Shown here: positions 37,513 through 46,796 of the stretch, one piece after another
How positions within the stretch are numbered: position 1 is the stretch's first letter
Layout: every line of letters starts with the position of its first letter
Assembly (NCBI RefSeq): GCF_007992195.1
Contig: NZ_BJZU01000050.1
Location: 1 to 64,000, forward strand
Origin: Methylobacterium oxalidis
GTDB taxonomy: Bacteria; Pseudomonadota; Alphaproteobacteria; Rhizobiales; Beijerinckiaceae
DNA length: 64,000 bases
Direction of reading: 5' to 3'
Program-made: the position numbers and the translations under genes
Notes under the pieces: generated by a model
Databases searched by the model: none
Seen by the model: the letters and a program-made list of their open reading frames with translations, nothing else
What the model was told of the DNA's origin: nothing

Positions 37513-37931
37513 GATTGCCCCCATGGTGCCGCTCGGCTCACAGCGGCCGAGTTCTCGCTTCGCCCTTCGTCGGGACGTTGCTGGGCATGGCCGGCGGACC
37601 CATGAAGAGGGACCAACGAAACCTCGCTAAGATTGCATTAATGCACTTGAAGTTGATTTTGGAAAGAGGATGCGGTGAGCGCTCGACAGGTTTCGCGCCT
37701 CTCTCGGCGCCGCCGTTGACGGCATTGCAGCCGTTGTGCCGGTCGCTCCCCGCGTGCCCTGCGCCGGAGCAGGGTCCCGGTTCGCCTTGCCTTCGCAGAG
37801 GCACTCTGCTAAGGCCGCGCCCATTCCACACGCGGAGCCGGCCTCATGCCTGAATGAGGCGTTTCCGGTGGCCGGGCCCTCGCGGCCGGTCGCTTCCTCC
37901 GCGGCGGTATCAACCGGAGAGCAAACAGATC
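37513..37931. other. Intergenic region between the lipoprotein gene and rpsB
   Basis: About 420 bases with an AT-rich centre (37600-37680). It probably carries the promoter of the minus-strand lipoprotein/phospholipase operon and that of rpsB. A CCCTGC/GCAGGG hairpin lies at 37757-37774. An open frame across it on the plus strand (37515-37853) has no coding character. Confidence 0.45.
37787..37814 (+). promoter_or_regulatory. Possible rpsB promoter
   Basis: TTGCCT at 37787-37792 and CTAAGG at 37809-37814 are 16 bases apart, about 115 bases before rpsB. The -35 is good for this group of bacteria and the -10 is moderate. Confidence 0.35.
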
Positions 37932-39002
37932 ATGGCCGTCGATTTCTCTATGCGTCAGCTCCTCGAGGCGGGCGCGCATTTCGGACACCAGTCGCACCGC
38001 TGGAACCCGAAGATGCAGCCCTACATCTTCGGCACCCGCAACAACATCCACATCATCGACCTCGCCCAGACCGTTCCGGCGATGCACCAGGCGCTGCAGG
38101 CGGTGAGCGACACCGTCGCCAAGGGCGGCCGCGTGCTGTTCGTCGGCACGAAGCGCCAGGCGTCCGACACGATCGCCGAGGCGGCCAAGCGCTCGGCCCA
38201 GTACTACGTCAACTCCCGCTGGCTCGGCGGCATGCTGACCAACTGGAAGACCATCTCGGGCTCGATCCAGCGCCTGCGCAAGGTCGACGAGACCCTCGAG
38301 GGCGGCGGCCAGGGCCTCACCAAGAAGGAGCGCCTGATGCTCTCCCGCGAGAAGGAGAAGCTCGAGAAGGCGCTCGGCGGCATCAAGGACATGGGCGGCG
38401 TGCCCGACCTCCTGTTCGTGATCGACACGAACAAGGAGCAGCTCGCCATCAAGGAGGCTCAGCGCCTCGGCATCCCGGTGGCCGCCATCGTCGACACGAA
38501 CTGCAACCCGGACGGCATCACCTACGTGGTCCCGGCCAACGACGACGCCGGCCGCGCCATCGCGCTCTACTGCGACCTCGTCGCCCGCGCGGCGATCGAC
38601 GGCATCTCGCGGGCCCAGGGCTCGTCGGGCATGGATCTCGGCGCCTCCGAGGAGCCGATGGCCGAGGAGCTGCCGCCGGCCAACGACGATCTCGGCCCGT
38701 CGGTCGACGCCGAGGCGCTGAGCGCCGCCGACGTCGCCGCGCTCACCGAGTCGACGGAGCACTTCGAGCTGCTGGCCGCCCCGCGCGGCGCGCCGGACGA
38801 CCTGACCAAGCTCAACGGCGCCGGCCCGCAGATCGTGCAGAAGCTCAACGACGCCGGCATCTACCATTACTGGCAGATCGCCGCGATGAGCCCCGATGAC
38901 GTCGCCCGCATCGACGGCGACCTGAAGCTCAACGGCCGCATCGGCCGCGACGGCTGGGTCGATCAGGCCCGCGCCTTCGTCGAGGCGGCCGCCGCCGCCT
39001 GA
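37932..39002 (+). CDS. rpsB: 30S ribosomal protein S2 with C-terminal extension
   Basis: Ribosomal protein uS2, 356 residues against about 240 in E. coli. The core is standard ([55 protein letters not shown]). After an acidic linker (about 233-290) comes an extra domain, [20 protein letters not shown] followed by [15 protein letters not shown], that looks like a helix-hairpin-helix module. Long S2 proteins of this type are known in alphaproteobacteria. Start fixed by [11 protein letters not shown]. Confidence 0.97.
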   Translation: MAVDFSMRQLLEAGAHFGHQSHRWNPKMQPYIFGTRNNIHIIDLAQTVPAMHQALQAVSDTVAKGGRVLFVGTKRQASDTIAEAAKRSAQYYVNSRWLGGMLTNWKTISGSIQRLRKVDETLEGGGQGLTKKERLMLSREKEKLEKALGGIKDMGGVPDLLFVIDTNKEQLAIKEAQRLGIPVAAIVDTNCNPDGITYVVPANDDAGRAIALYCDLVARAAIDGISRAQGSSGMDLGASEEPMAEELPPANDDLGPSVDAEALSAADVAALTESTEHFELLAAPRGAPDDLTKLNGAGPQIVQKLNDAGIYHYWQIAAMSPDDVARIDGDLKLNGRIGRDGWVDQARAFVEAAAAA

Positions 39003-39130
39003 GCCCTCGCCCGCCGCCCGGGTCCGTCATCGGGCCGCGGCGGACGGCATGCGAAGCCATCCGGGCCCGGTGCTCAGCCCTTGAGCGCCGGGCTCGTTCT
39101 CATCTGAACACGTCACAGGAAGGACCGGCC

Positions 39131-40057
39131 ATGGCCAACATCACCGCCGCGATGGTGAAGGAGCTCCGCGAGAAGACCGGCGCGGGCATGATGGACTGCA
39201 AGGGCGCGCTGAACGAGACGGGCGGCGACCTCGAGGCCGCCGTCGACTGGCTGCGCAAGAAGGGCCTCGCCAAGGCCGCCAAGAAGGCCGGCCGCACCGC
39301 CGCCGAGGGCCTCGTTGCCGTCGAGTCCTCGGGCCATCACGCCGCCATCGTCGAGGTGAACTCCGAGACCGACTTCGTCGCCCGCAACGACAATTTCCAG
39401 GCGTTCGTGCGCGAGGCGGCCAAGCTCGCCCTCAACACGGACGGCACCCTGGAGGGCCTGCAGGCCGCGCCGTTCCCGGGCGAGAAGACCACCGTCAGCG
39501 AGCGGCTGCAGAGCCTCATCGCCACCATCGGCGAGAACATGAACCTGCGCCGCGTCGCCAAGCTCGACGTCACGAAGGGCGTGATCGCCAGCTACGTCCA
39601 CAACCAGGTCACCGAGGGCCTCGGCAAGATCGGCGTGCTGGTCGCGCTCGAGTCCGAGGGCGACGTGGACGGCCTCTCTGCCCTCGGTCGCCAGATCGCC
39701 ATGCACGTGGCGGCGACGAACCCGGTCGCCCTCGACGCCTCGGGCGTCGACGCGGCGACGCTGGAGCGCGAGAGCAACATCCTGCGCGAGAAGAACGCCG
39801 GCAAGCCGGACCACGTCCTGCAGAAGATCGTCGAGAGCGGCCTCAAGACCTACTACAAGGAGGTCACCCTCTTGGAGCAGCCCTTCGTGCACGACGGCTC
39901 GAAGTCGGTCGCTCAGGTGCTCAAGGAGGCCGAGGGCAAGGTCGGCGCTCCCGTCAAGCTGACGGGCTTCGTCCGCTACGCGCTCGGCGAGGGCATCGAG
40001 AAGGAAGAGGGCCCGGACTTCGCCACCGAGGTCGCCCAGCAGGCCGGCCGCGCCTGA
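39131..40057 (+). CDS. tsf: Elongation factor Ts
   Basis: EF-Ts, 308 residues, the nucleotide exchange factor of EF-Tu. The N-terminal UBA-like domain shows [19 protein letters not shown] and the exchange motif [10 protein letters not shown] is present, as is [11 protein letters not shown]. An AGGAAGGA ribosome binding site sits eight bases before the ATG. Downstream of rpsB by about 130 bases, the standard pairing. Confidence 0.98.
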   Translation: MANITAAMVKELREKTGAGMMDCKGALNETGGDLEAAVDWLRKKGLAKAAKKAGRTAAEGLVAVESSGHHAAIVEVNSETDFVARNDNFQAFVREAAKLALNTDGTLEGLQAAPFPGEKTTVSERLQSLIATIGENMNLRRVAKLDVTKGVIASYVHNQVTEGLGKIGVLVALESEGDVDGLSALGRQIAMHVAATNPVALDASGVDAATLERESNILREKNAGKPDHVLQKIVESGLKTYYKEVTLLEQPFVHDGSKSVAQVLKEAEGKVGAPVKLTGFVRYALGEGIEKEEGPDFATEVAQQAGRA

Positions 40058-40067
40058 GGCGCAGACG

Positions 40068-40128
40068 CTCCCGCGGGACCCGCGGGAGGCACAGCTTCCG
40101 GGCGCGCGCCCCTCGACGGCGCGCGCCC
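40068..40128 (+). terminator. Tandem hairpins between tsf and pyrH
   Basis: Two strong hairpins follow tsf: CTCCCGCGG/CCGCGGGAG (40068-40088, 9-bp stem, 3-base loop) and GGGCGCGCGCC/GGCGCGCGCCC (40100-40128, perfect 11-bp stem, 7-base loop). Only TT follows. They probably end the rpsB-tsf transcript, at least in part. Confidence 0.6.
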
Positions 40129-40199
40129 GCTTAAGTAGAAGCCCCACGGTTCGAGTTCTGGCCGGCGCGTTCCCTCAAGCCGGCGACAGGGGGTGCTTG

Positions 40200-40922
40200 A
40201 TGCCGGAGACGACGCCGTTTCGCCGCGTGCTCGTGAAGCTCTCCGGCGAAGCGTTGGCCGCCCCGGACGGCTACTGGCTGAACCCGCCGACGCTGGCGGG
40301 GCTCGCCGAGGACATCGCCCGCACCATCGAGGCGGGCATCGAGGTCGCGCTCGTGGTCGGCGGCGGCAACATGATCCGCGGCGCCCGCATCTCGGCCGCG
40401 GGCTTCATCGACCGGGCCACCGGCGATTCCCTCGGCATGATGGCCACCGTCATGAACTCGCTGGCGCTGGAGACGGCGCTGAACGCCGCGGGCGTCACGG
40501 CGCGCACCATGTCGGCGGTCTCGATGCCGACGATCTGCGAGACCTACGCCCGGCAGCCGGCCCTGCACCACCTCGACAAGGGGCAGGTGGTCGTGCTCGC
40601 GGGCGGAACCGGCAACCCCTACTTCACCACCGACACCGCCGCCGTGCTGCGCGCGGCGGAGCTGCGCTGCGACGCCGTGCTGAAGGCGACGCAGGTGGAC
40701 GGCGTCTACTCCGCCGACCCGAAGCACGACCCGACCGCAACCCGCTACGACCGCATCACCCACGACGAGGCCATCGCCCGCGACCTCAAGGTGATGGACA
40801 CCGCGGCCTTCGCGCTCGCCCGCGAGAGCCGTCTCTCGATCGTCGTGGGCTCGGTGCACGCGCCGAGCTCGATCACCGGGATCCTCACCGGCCAGTCGCC
40901 CTCGACCCACGTCGTGCCCTGA
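40200..40922 (+). CDS. pyrH: UMP kinase
   Basis: Amino-acid-kinase-fold UMP kinase, 240 residues, phosphorylates UMP to UDP. Signature segments are RVLVKLSGEALA, VVGGGNMIRGARI, VVLAGGTGNPYFTTDTAA and LKATQVDGVYSADPK. The ATG was preferred over a TTG one codon upstream because AGGGGGT lies six bases before it. It follows the tandem hairpins, so it may have its own promoter. Confidence 0.97.
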   Translation: MPETTPFRRVLVKLSGEALAAPDGYWLNPPTLAGLAEDIARTIEAGIEVALVVGGGNMIRGARISAAGFIDRATGDSLGMMATVMNSLALETALNAAGVTARTMSAVSMPTICETYARQPALHHLDKGQVVVLAGGTGNPYFTTDTAAVLRAAELRCDAVLKATQVDGVYSADPKHDPTATRYDRITHDEAIARDLKVMDTAAFALARESRLSIVVGSVHAPSSITGILTGQSPSTHVVP

Positions 40923-41099
40923 GGCGGCCGGGAGGCGGGCGCGGCGCGCGGATGCCGCAACCACCTGCGCGGCGCCCCGTTTTCCCTCCGCGATGGGCAT
41001 TTGCGGCGCTGCCGATTTTCGTTCATTGAAGCCGCAACAAGGCGGCCGTCGAGGGCGCCGGCATCGCATCCAACCGTGACGCGTCGGGAACCGCAGCAC

Positions 41100-41663
41100 A
41101 TGGCCACACCGGACTTCGATCTGAACGACCTCAAGCGCCGCATGCAGGGCGCCGTGACCTCGCTCTCGAAGGATCTCGGCTCGCTGCGCACCGGCCGCGC
41201 GACGCCGAGCCTCCTCGACCCGATCCAGGTCGACGCCTACGGCGCCATGATGCCGATGTCCCAGGTCGCCACGGTGAGCGTGCCGGAGCCGCGCCTCCTC
41301 AGCATCTCGGTCTGGGACCGCAGCATGATCACGGCCGTCGAGAAGGCGATCCGCGAATCCGACCTCGGCCTCAACCCGCAGACCGAGGGCCAGACCATCC
41401 GGCTGCGCATCCCCGAGATGAACGAGCAGCGCCGCAAGGAGATGGTCAAGGTCGCCCACAAGTACACGGAGGAGGCCCGCGTCGCCGTCCGCCACGTGCG
41501 CCGCGACGGGCTCGACCACCTCAAGAAGCTCCTCAAGGAGAGCGCGATCAGCGAGGACGACGAGAAGCGTCAGGCCACGGAGGTCCAGAAGGCCACCGAC
41601 CAGCACATCGCCGAGATCGACGGCGTGCTCGCCTCGAAGGAGAAGGAGATCATGCAGGTCTGA
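41100..41663 (+). CDS. frr: Ribosome recycling factor
   Basis: RRF, 187 residues, splits post-termination ribosomes with EF-G. The long three-helix bundle is evident: [38 protein letters not shown] and [19 protein letters not shown]. The start MATPDFD is the family's usual one; 177 bases separate it from pyrH. Confidence 0.98.
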   Translation: MATPDFDLNDLKRRMQGAVTSLSKDLGSLRTGRATPSLLDPIQVDAYGAMMPMSQVATVSVPEPRLLSISVWDRSMITAVEKAIRESDLGLNPQTEGQTIRLRIPEMNEQRRKEMVKVAHKYTEEARVAVRHVRRDGLDHLKKLLKESAISEDDEKRQATEVQKATDQHIAEIDGVLASKEKEIMQV

Positions 41664-41690
41664 GCCGGGCCTGCGGGAGTCGGGAACCGT

Positions 41691-41738
41691 TCCGCCCCGA
41701 GGCGGATGCCCTCGCGGGGCATGACCTGAAAATGCCCC
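41691..41738 (+). terminator. Hairpins between frr and uppS
   Basis: TCCGCC/GGCGGA (41691-41706, 4-base loop) and GGGGCAT/ATGCCCC (41716-41738, 9-base loop) lie in the spacer. The second stem covers the first possible in-frame start of uppS. They may attenuate transcription or hide that start codon. Confidence 0.35.
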
Positions 41739-41833
41739 AAGGATGCGCCAGAGAGGCTCTCGGCGCGGAACCGGCGCGAGCGATGGAGAGACGCGTGGAG
41801 CAGGCGGAGCGCGCGCGTCAGGCCGAGGCGGGC

Positions 41834-42616
41834 ATGACGAGCGACGGCCAGACGGTGGCACGACCGGGCCCGGGGCCGGGCGCTCCGGCAGGCGCCGCCT
41901 CCTGCCGGGCGCCGGGACACGTCGCCATCATCATGGACGGCAACGGGCGCTGGGCCGCGCGCCGCGGCCTGCCGCGCGTCGAGGGCCACCGCCGCGGCGT
42001 CGAGGCGGTGCGGCGCGCCGTGCGCTCGGCGATCGAACTCGGCATCCGCTACCTGACGATCTACAGCTTCTCCTCCGAGAACTGGCGCCGGCCCCCGTCC
42101 GAGGTCTCCGACCTGATGGGCCTCCTGAAGCTTTTCGTGCGCCGCGACCTCTCGGACCTCCACGCCAGCAACGTGCGCATCCGCATCATCGGCGAGCGCG
42201 AGGGCCTGAGCCCCGACATCGCCGGCGTGCTCCGCGAGGCCGAGGAGCGCACGCGGGCCAATACCGGGCTCACCCTCGTGGTCGCCTTCAACTACGGCGG
42301 CCGCCAGGAGATCCTGAGCGCCGTGCGCCGCCTCGCGGCCGCCTGCGCCGAGGGGCGCCTCGCGCCGGAGGCGATCGACGCCGAGGCGATGGCGCGCGCC
42401 CTCGACACGGCCGGCATCCCGGACCCGGACCTCGTGATCCGCACCTCCGGCGAGCAGCGCCTCTCGAACTTCCTGACGTGGCAGACCGCCTACTCGGAAT
42501 ACGTGATCGTGCCGGAGTTCTGGCCGGACTTCGACCACGCCGCCTTCGCCGCCGCGATCGACGAGTATCACCGCCGCGACCGGCGGTTCGGCGGCCTCAG
42601 CCAGAAGGCCGGATGA
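41834..42616 (+). CDS. uppS: Undecaprenyl diphosphate synthase
   Basis: Cis-prenyltransferase making the C55 lipid carrier of cell-wall synthesis, 260 residues from the chosen start. The catalytic loop [13 protein letters not shown] gives Asp35. Family segments include [42 protein letters not shown] and [14 protein letters not shown]. ATGs at 41732 and 41783 would add a low-complexity leader; GAGG before 41834 supports the shorter form. Its stop codon overlaps the cdsA start. Confidence 0.95.
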   Translation: MTSDGQTVARPGPGPGAPAGAASCRAPGHVAIIMDGNGRWAARRGLPRVEGHRRGVEAVRRAVRSAIELGIRYLTIYSFSSENWRRPPSEVSDLMGLLKLFVRRDLSDLHASNVRIRIIGEREGLSPDIAGVLREAEERTRANTGLTLVVAFNYGGRQEILSAVRRLAAACAEGRLAPEAIDAEAMARALDTAGIPDPDLVIRTSGEQRLSNFLTWQTAYSEYVIVPEFWPDFDHAAFAAAIDEYHRRDRRFGGLSQKAG

Positions 42617-43485
42617 TGAGCGCCGGCGGCGAGGCGGCGCCGGCACCCGCACAGGGAGGCCGGCGCCTGGGCGGGCGGGAACTCGCCCTGCGGGTGGTGT
42701 CGGGCGTCATCCTGGCGGGCATCGTCGTGGCGGCGCTCGTCGAGGGCGGCTGGGCCTTCGCCCTCGTCTGGCTGGTGGCGGGCATCGTCGGCGCCTCCGA
42801 GTGGATCGGCATGACCCGGACGCGGCCCGGCGGGTTCCTCATCCTGCTGATCGGCGCGACGCTCGTCGGGCTCGCGCTCTGCGCGCAGTCGGGTTCCTCG
42901 CCGTTCGCCTCGCTCGCGGTGTTCGTGAGCGGTGCCGCGGCCGTCCTCGTCATCGCGCAGGGCGGCCGGGGCCGGTTCCGCGCGCTCGCGGCGCTCGCCG
43001 GGGCGGCGGTGATCGTGCTGGTGCCCTCGGCCCTGCGCGACGATCCGGCGATCGGCATCCTCGGCCCGGCCTGGATGTTCGCCGTGGTCTGGTCGACGGA
43101 CATCGCCGCCTACTTCACGGGGCGCACGCTCGGCGGCCCGAAGCTGATGCCCCGGGTCTCGCCGAAGAAGACGTGGTCGGGCGCGCTCGGCGGCCTCGTC
43201 GCGGCGGTCGCCGCCGGCACCGGCCTCGTCGCGCTCGGTCGGGTCTACGGCTGGAGCAGCCTCGCCGAAGCGCCGCTCGAGCAGGTCGCCATCGCGAGCG
43301 CCGTCGCCTCCGTCCTCAGCCAGGCCGGCGACCTCGTGGAATCCGGCCTGAAGCGGGTCCACGGCGTCAAGGATTCCGGCCGCTCCATCCCCGGCCACGG
43401 CGGCGTCATGGACCGGCTCGACGGCTTCTTCGCCGTCGCGGTCCTCGTCGGCCTCTACCTCGTCCTGCGCCGCCTCGCGGTATGA
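42613..43485 (+). CDS. cdsA: Phosphatidate cytidylyltransferase
   Basis: CDP-diacylglycerol synthase, 290 residues, integral membrane enzyme at the head of phospholipid synthesis. About seven hydrophobic segments. The signature [20 protein letters not shown] followed by [10 protein letters not shown] is complete. [20 protein letters not shown] matches the second conserved region. Starts at ATG overlapping uppS by 4 bases. Confidence 0.95.
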   Translation: MMSAGGEAAPAPAQGGRRLGGRELALRVVSGVILAGIVVAALVEGGWAFALVWLVAGIVGASEWIGMTRTRPGGFLILLIGATLVGLALCAQSGSSPFASLAVFVSGAAAVLVIAQGGRGRFRALAALAGAAVIVLVPSALRDDPAIGILGPAWMFAVVWSTDIAAYFTGRTLGGPKLMPRVSPKKTWSGALGGLVAAVAAGTGLVALGRVYGWSSLAEAPLEQVAIASAVASVLSQAGDLVESGLKRVHGVKDSGRSIPGHGGVMDRLDGFFAVAVLVGLYLVLRRLAV

Positions 43486-43498
43486 AGGAGCCTGCCTC

Positions 43499-44677
43499 GT
43501 GTCTCTCACCGTCACCGTCCTCGGGGCCACCGGCTCGATCGGCCGCTCCACCGCCGATCTCCTGGCCCAGCACGACGGCCGCTTCCGGGTCGGCGCCCTC
43601 GTCGGCGGCCGAGACGCGGAAGCGCTCGCCAAGCTCGCCCGCGAGATGCGCGCCGAGTTCGCGGCGCTCGCCGACGAGAGCGCGGGACCTGCGCTGCGCG
43701 AGGCGCTCGCGGGGTCCGGCATCGCCTGCGGGGCTGGCGAGAGCGCCGTCCTGGAGGCCGCCGCCCGCGAGGCCGACATCGTGGTCGCGGCGGTGAGCGG
43801 GGCGGCGGGCCTCAAGCCCACCCACGCGGCGCTGCGCCTCGGCCGCACCATCGCGCTCGCCAACAAGGAGAGCCTCGTCTGCGCCGGCCACGCCTTCATG
43901 CGCGACGCCGCCCGCTACGAGGCTCGCCTGCTGCCGGTCGATTCCGAGCACAACGCGCTCGCCCAGGCCCTCGGCGACGGGCGCGTCTCCGACGTGGCCA
44001 AGATGACCATCACCGCCTCCGGCGGCCCGTTCCGGACCTGGACGCGCGAGCGCATCCAGGCGGCCTCGCCCTCCGAGGCCGCCGCGCACCCGACCTGGTC
44101 GATGGGCATGAAGATCAACATCGACTCTGCCTCCCTGATGAACAAGGGGCTCGAGCTGATCGAGGCGCACCACCTCTTCGCGATCGAGCCGGAGCGGCTC
44201 GACGTGATCGTGCACCCGCAATCGATCGTGCACGGGCTCATCGCGTGGCGCGACGGCGCCGTGACGGCAGGGCTCGCCATGCCCGACATGCGGGTGCCGA
44301 TCGCCCACTGCCTCGGCCTCGGCGACCGCCTGACGATCGAGCGCGGCCGCACCCTCGACCTCGCGGCGGCCGGCAGCCTCACCTTCGAGCCCGCCGACGA
44401 GGCCCGCTTCCCCTGCCTGCGCATCGCCCGCGCGGCCCTCTCCGAGGGGGGCGCCGCGCCGACCGTGATGAATGCGGCAAACGAGATCGCGGTGGCGGCC
44501 TTCATCCGGGGCGAGATCGCCTTCTACGGCATCGCCGACGTGGTGGAACGAGCCTGCGAGCACTTCGCCGCCGCCTACCGGAGCGCGCCCGCCGACGTCG
44601 ACGAGGCGCTGGCCATCGACGCCCATGTCCGCGCCTGGAGCACCGAGGCGCTGCCGCCGGTGCGCGCCGCGGGCTGA
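43499..44677 (+). CDS. dxr: 1-deoxy-D-xylulose-5-phosphate reductoisomerase
   Basis: DXR (IspC), 392 residues, makes MEP from DXP in isoprenoid synthesis. The NADPH motif GATGSIG is at the N-terminus. LPVDSEHNAL, TASGGPFR, HPTWSMGMKINIDSASLMNK and VHPQSIVHGL are all present. It begins with GTG, preceded by AAGGAG. In related genomes rseP normally follows; here a divergent regulator and an efflux cassette intervene. Confidence 0.97.
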   Translation: MSLTVTVLGATGSIGRSTADLLAQHDGRFRVGALVGGRDAEALAKLAREMRAEFAALADESAGPALREALAGSGIACGAGESAVLEAAAREADIVVAAVSGAAGLKPTHAALRLGRTIALANKESLVCAGHAFMRDAARYEARLLPVDSEHNALAQALGDGRVSDVAKMTITASGGPFRTWTRERIQAASPSEAAAHPTWSMGMKINIDSASLMNKGLELIEAHHLFAIEPERLDVIVHPQSIVHGLIAWRDGAVTAGLAMPDMRVPIAHCLGLGDRLTIERGRTLDLAAAGSLTFEPADEARFPCLRIARAALSEGGAAPTVMNAANEIAVAAFIRGEIAFYGIADVVERACEHFAAAYRSAPADVDEALAIDAHVRAWSTEALPPVRAAG

Positions 44678-44679
44678 GA

Positions 44680-45339
44680 TCAGGGGTCCGGCCCGTAGGC
44701 CGCGAAGAACACCCGCACCGCCTCCTCGACCCGGTAGCGCATCTCCTCCGCGGTCACGGGGCCGCCCGCCCGGAACAGAAGGCGGGTCAGAAGCCCGGCC
44801 TGCGTCAGGTGCAGGAAGTGCTTGGCCGCGAGGTCGGGATCCGCGATCCGCAGGCGCCCGGCCGCCACCTGCGTCTTCAGGTAGGCCGTCAGGCGCGCCG
44901 TGCCCTGGGCCGGTCCCGCCTCGAAGAAGGCTTGGCCGAAGCGCGGGAATTTCTCGCTGGCGCCGATCACCATGCGGACCACCGCGACGTGCTCCGGCCT
45001 GATCATCTCGGTGAGATAGGTGAGGCCGAGCCGCGTCAGCACGGCGCGCACGTCCGGATCCTCTCCGTCAAGACGGAACAGGGCCTCGGCCAAGCCTCGC
45101 TTCTCTTCCAGCGTCAGCGCCTCGAACAGCGCCTCCTTGCTGTCGAAGTAGACGTAGAGGGTGCCCTTCGAGACGCCGGCCGCGCGGGCGATCTCGCCCA
45201 TGCTGGCGCCGTCGAAACCGGAGGCCATGAACACGGAGCGCGCGCCATCGAGGATCTGCCGGCGCTTGTCGCTCTCCGGCAGGGTGCGGCCCTCCGCTTC
45301 CAGGGTCATTGCATCGCTCGTCATCACCGTCACGCTCAT
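44680..45339 (-). CDS. TetR/AcrR family transcriptional regulator
   Basis: Repressor of about 219 residues. The helix-turn-helix is clear: RRQILDGARSVFMASGFDGA then SMGEIARAAGVSKGTLYVYF followed by DSKEALFEAL. The C-terminal ligand-binding half is of the TetR_C type and diverges, so the inducer is unknown. ATG at 45339 has GAGG upstream; ATGs at 45324 and 45309 are alternatives. It is divergent from the HlyD/MFS genes and two matching operators lie between them, so it very probably represses itself and the pump. It ends two bases from dxr. Confidence 0.9.
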   Translation of the reverse strand: MSVTVMTSDAMTLEAEGRTLPESDKRRQILDGARSVFMASGFDGASMGEIARAAGVSKGTLYVYFDSKEALFEALTLEEKRGLAEALFRLDGEDPDVRAVLTRLGLTYLTEMIRPEHVAVVRMVIGASEKFPRFGQAFFEAGPAQGTARLTAYLKTQVAAGRLRIADPDLAAKHFLHLTQAGLLTRLLFRAGGPVTAEEMRYRVEEAVRVFFAAYGPDP

Positions 45340-45440
45340 CGACGCGGCTGCCTCATTGACGGATTCTCCGCCCACGGAAATCCCGGCACCGCTCCCCTCC
45401 ACGGATTCCCGATGGAACAGATTGGCGGCCCACCGCTCAT

Positions 45441-45459
45441 TGACCGAACCGTTCAGTCA
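45441..45459. promoter_or_regulatory. TetR operator, tetR-proximal
   Basis: TGACCGAACCGTTCAGTCA: arms TGACcGAAC and GTTCaGTCA pair with one mismatch around a central base. It differs from the second operator at only two positions. It overlaps the likely promoter and leader of the regulator gene. Confidence 0.75.
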
Positions 45460-45506
45460 TCATAGATATGCCCTCGCGCGACGACGCGTCAATGCGTGTC
45501 GCACTA

Positions 45507-45525
45507 TGACCGAACGGTTCGGTCA
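45507..45525. promoter_or_regulatory. TetR operator, hlyD-proximal
   Basis: TGACCGAACGGTTCGGTCA is a perfect 19-base palindrome with 9-base arms. It lies 21 bases before the chosen hlyD start and 66 bases centre-to-centre from the other operator, so bound repressors would sit on nearly the same DNA face. Confidence 0.82.
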
Positions 45526-45545
45526 TTCGACGGATGGTGTGCGGC

Positions 45546-46775
45546 ATGTCCCTGCGCGACGACGATTCCGCGAGGAACGACACGGTCACGGATGCGGTCG
45601 AGAGGCCCGACGCCAGATCTGCGCGGGAGGAGGCGTCCGCCCGGGTGCCCGCCCTCGCGGCGGCCTCCATGCCCGTGCCGAGCCCCGCGGCTCGGAGGCG
45701 CCCCCTGCGCAGGCTCGTCCTGACCCTCCTGATCGCCGGGGCCCTCGGAGGCGGCGGCTACAAGGCCTACGAGTGGTGGACGCTCGGGCGCTTCTTCGTC
45801 TCGACCGACGACGCCTACGTGCAGGCCGACATCTCGGTGCTCGCCGCCAAGGTTCCGGGCTACCTCGCCGCCGTGCCCGTGCGGAACGGCCAGTCCGTCC
45901 GGAAGGGCGACGTGATCGCGACCCTCGACGACGGCGACTACCGCCTCGCGGTGGAGGCCGCCCACGACAAGCTCCTGACCCAGCAGGCCACGATCGCGCG
46001 GATCGGCCACCAGATCGAGGCGGCGCGGGCGCAGATCGCGCAAGGCTCCGCGCAGGTCGAGGCCGCGCGGGCGGACGCGGTTCGCGCCGCGGCGGATTAC
46101 GCGCGCCAGCAGGCTCTGGAGAAGTCCGACTTCGTGGCGAAGTCGCGGATCGAGCAGGCCCGAGCCGACCGCGACCGCACCGATGCGGCGGTGAAGGGGG
46201 CCGAGGCCTCGCTCGCATCGTCGCGGGCGAACGTCGACGTTCTGCGCGCGCAGCAGCGCGAGGCCGAGAGCCTCGCGGTCGAGCTGAAGAACGCCGAGGA
46301 CAGGGCCGGCCGCGACCTCGCCTTCACGACGATCCGTGCGCCCTTCGACGGCGTGGTCGGCAACAAGGCGGTGGAGGCCGGCGCCTACGTCGCGCCCGGC
46401 TCGCGCATCGCCGCCCTCGTTCCACTGGAGAGCGTGCGCGTCGACGCGAACTTCAAGGAGACGCAGCTCGCCCGGATGCGCCCGGGCCAGCCCGTCCACA
46501 TCGCGGTCGACGCCTATCCGGACCGCGACATCGTCGGGGAGGTCGAATCCCTGTCGCCGGCCTCCGGCTCCGTCTTCAGCCTGCTGCCGCCCGACAACGC
46601 CACCGGCAACTTCACCAAGATCGTGCAGCGCCTGCCCGTGCGCGTGCGCGTGCCGGATTCGGTCGCTCGCGAGGGGCTGCTTCGGCCGGGCCTCTCCGTC
46701 ACCGCGCGCGTCGACACCCGCGAGGCGGGCGAGGCCCGCATGCGCACGGCGGGGCACGCCCCGGACCGCGAGTAG
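45546..46775 (+). CDS. HlyD family efflux periplasmic adaptor (EmrA-like)
   Basis: Membrane-fusion protein of 409 residues that would bridge the inner-membrane pump to an outer-membrane channel. A cytoplasmic leader is followed by one transmembrane helix (about 57-73). Next come a lipoyl-like half (STDDAYVQADISVLAAKVPG), a long coiled-coil hairpin, and the second half APFDGVVGNKAVEAGAYVAPGS. A beta-barrel segment (VRVDANFKETQLARMRPGQP) follows. This is the EmrA/FusE pattern. ATG 45534 is an alternative start. Directly upstream of the MFS pump gene. Confidence 0.92.
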   Translation: MSLRDDDSARNDTVTDAVERPDARSAREEASARVPALAAASMPVPSPAARRRPLRRLVLTLLIAGALGGGGYKAYEWWTLGRFFVSTDDAYVQADISVLAAKVPGYLAAVPVRNGQSVRKGDVIATLDDGDYRLAVEAAHDKLLTQQATIARIGHQIEAARAQIAQGSAQVEAARADAVRAAADYARQQALEKSDFVAKSRIEQARADRDRTDAAVKGAEASLASSRANVDVLRAQQREAESLAVELKNAEDRAGRDLAFTTIRAPFDGVVGNKAVEAGAYVAPGSRIAALVPLESVRVDANFKETQLARMRPGQPVHIAVDAYPDRDIVGEVESLSPASGSVFSLLPPDNATGNFTKIVQRLPVRVRVPDSVAREGLLRPGLSVTARVDTREAGEARMRTAGHAPDRE

Positions 46776-46796
46776 GCCGTGTCACGGAGAGCCGCC

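Noticed and set aside
37515..37853. 112-codon frame ahead of rpsB
   Set aside because: Mixed composition, no conserved segment, and it overlaps the predicted rpsB promoter region.
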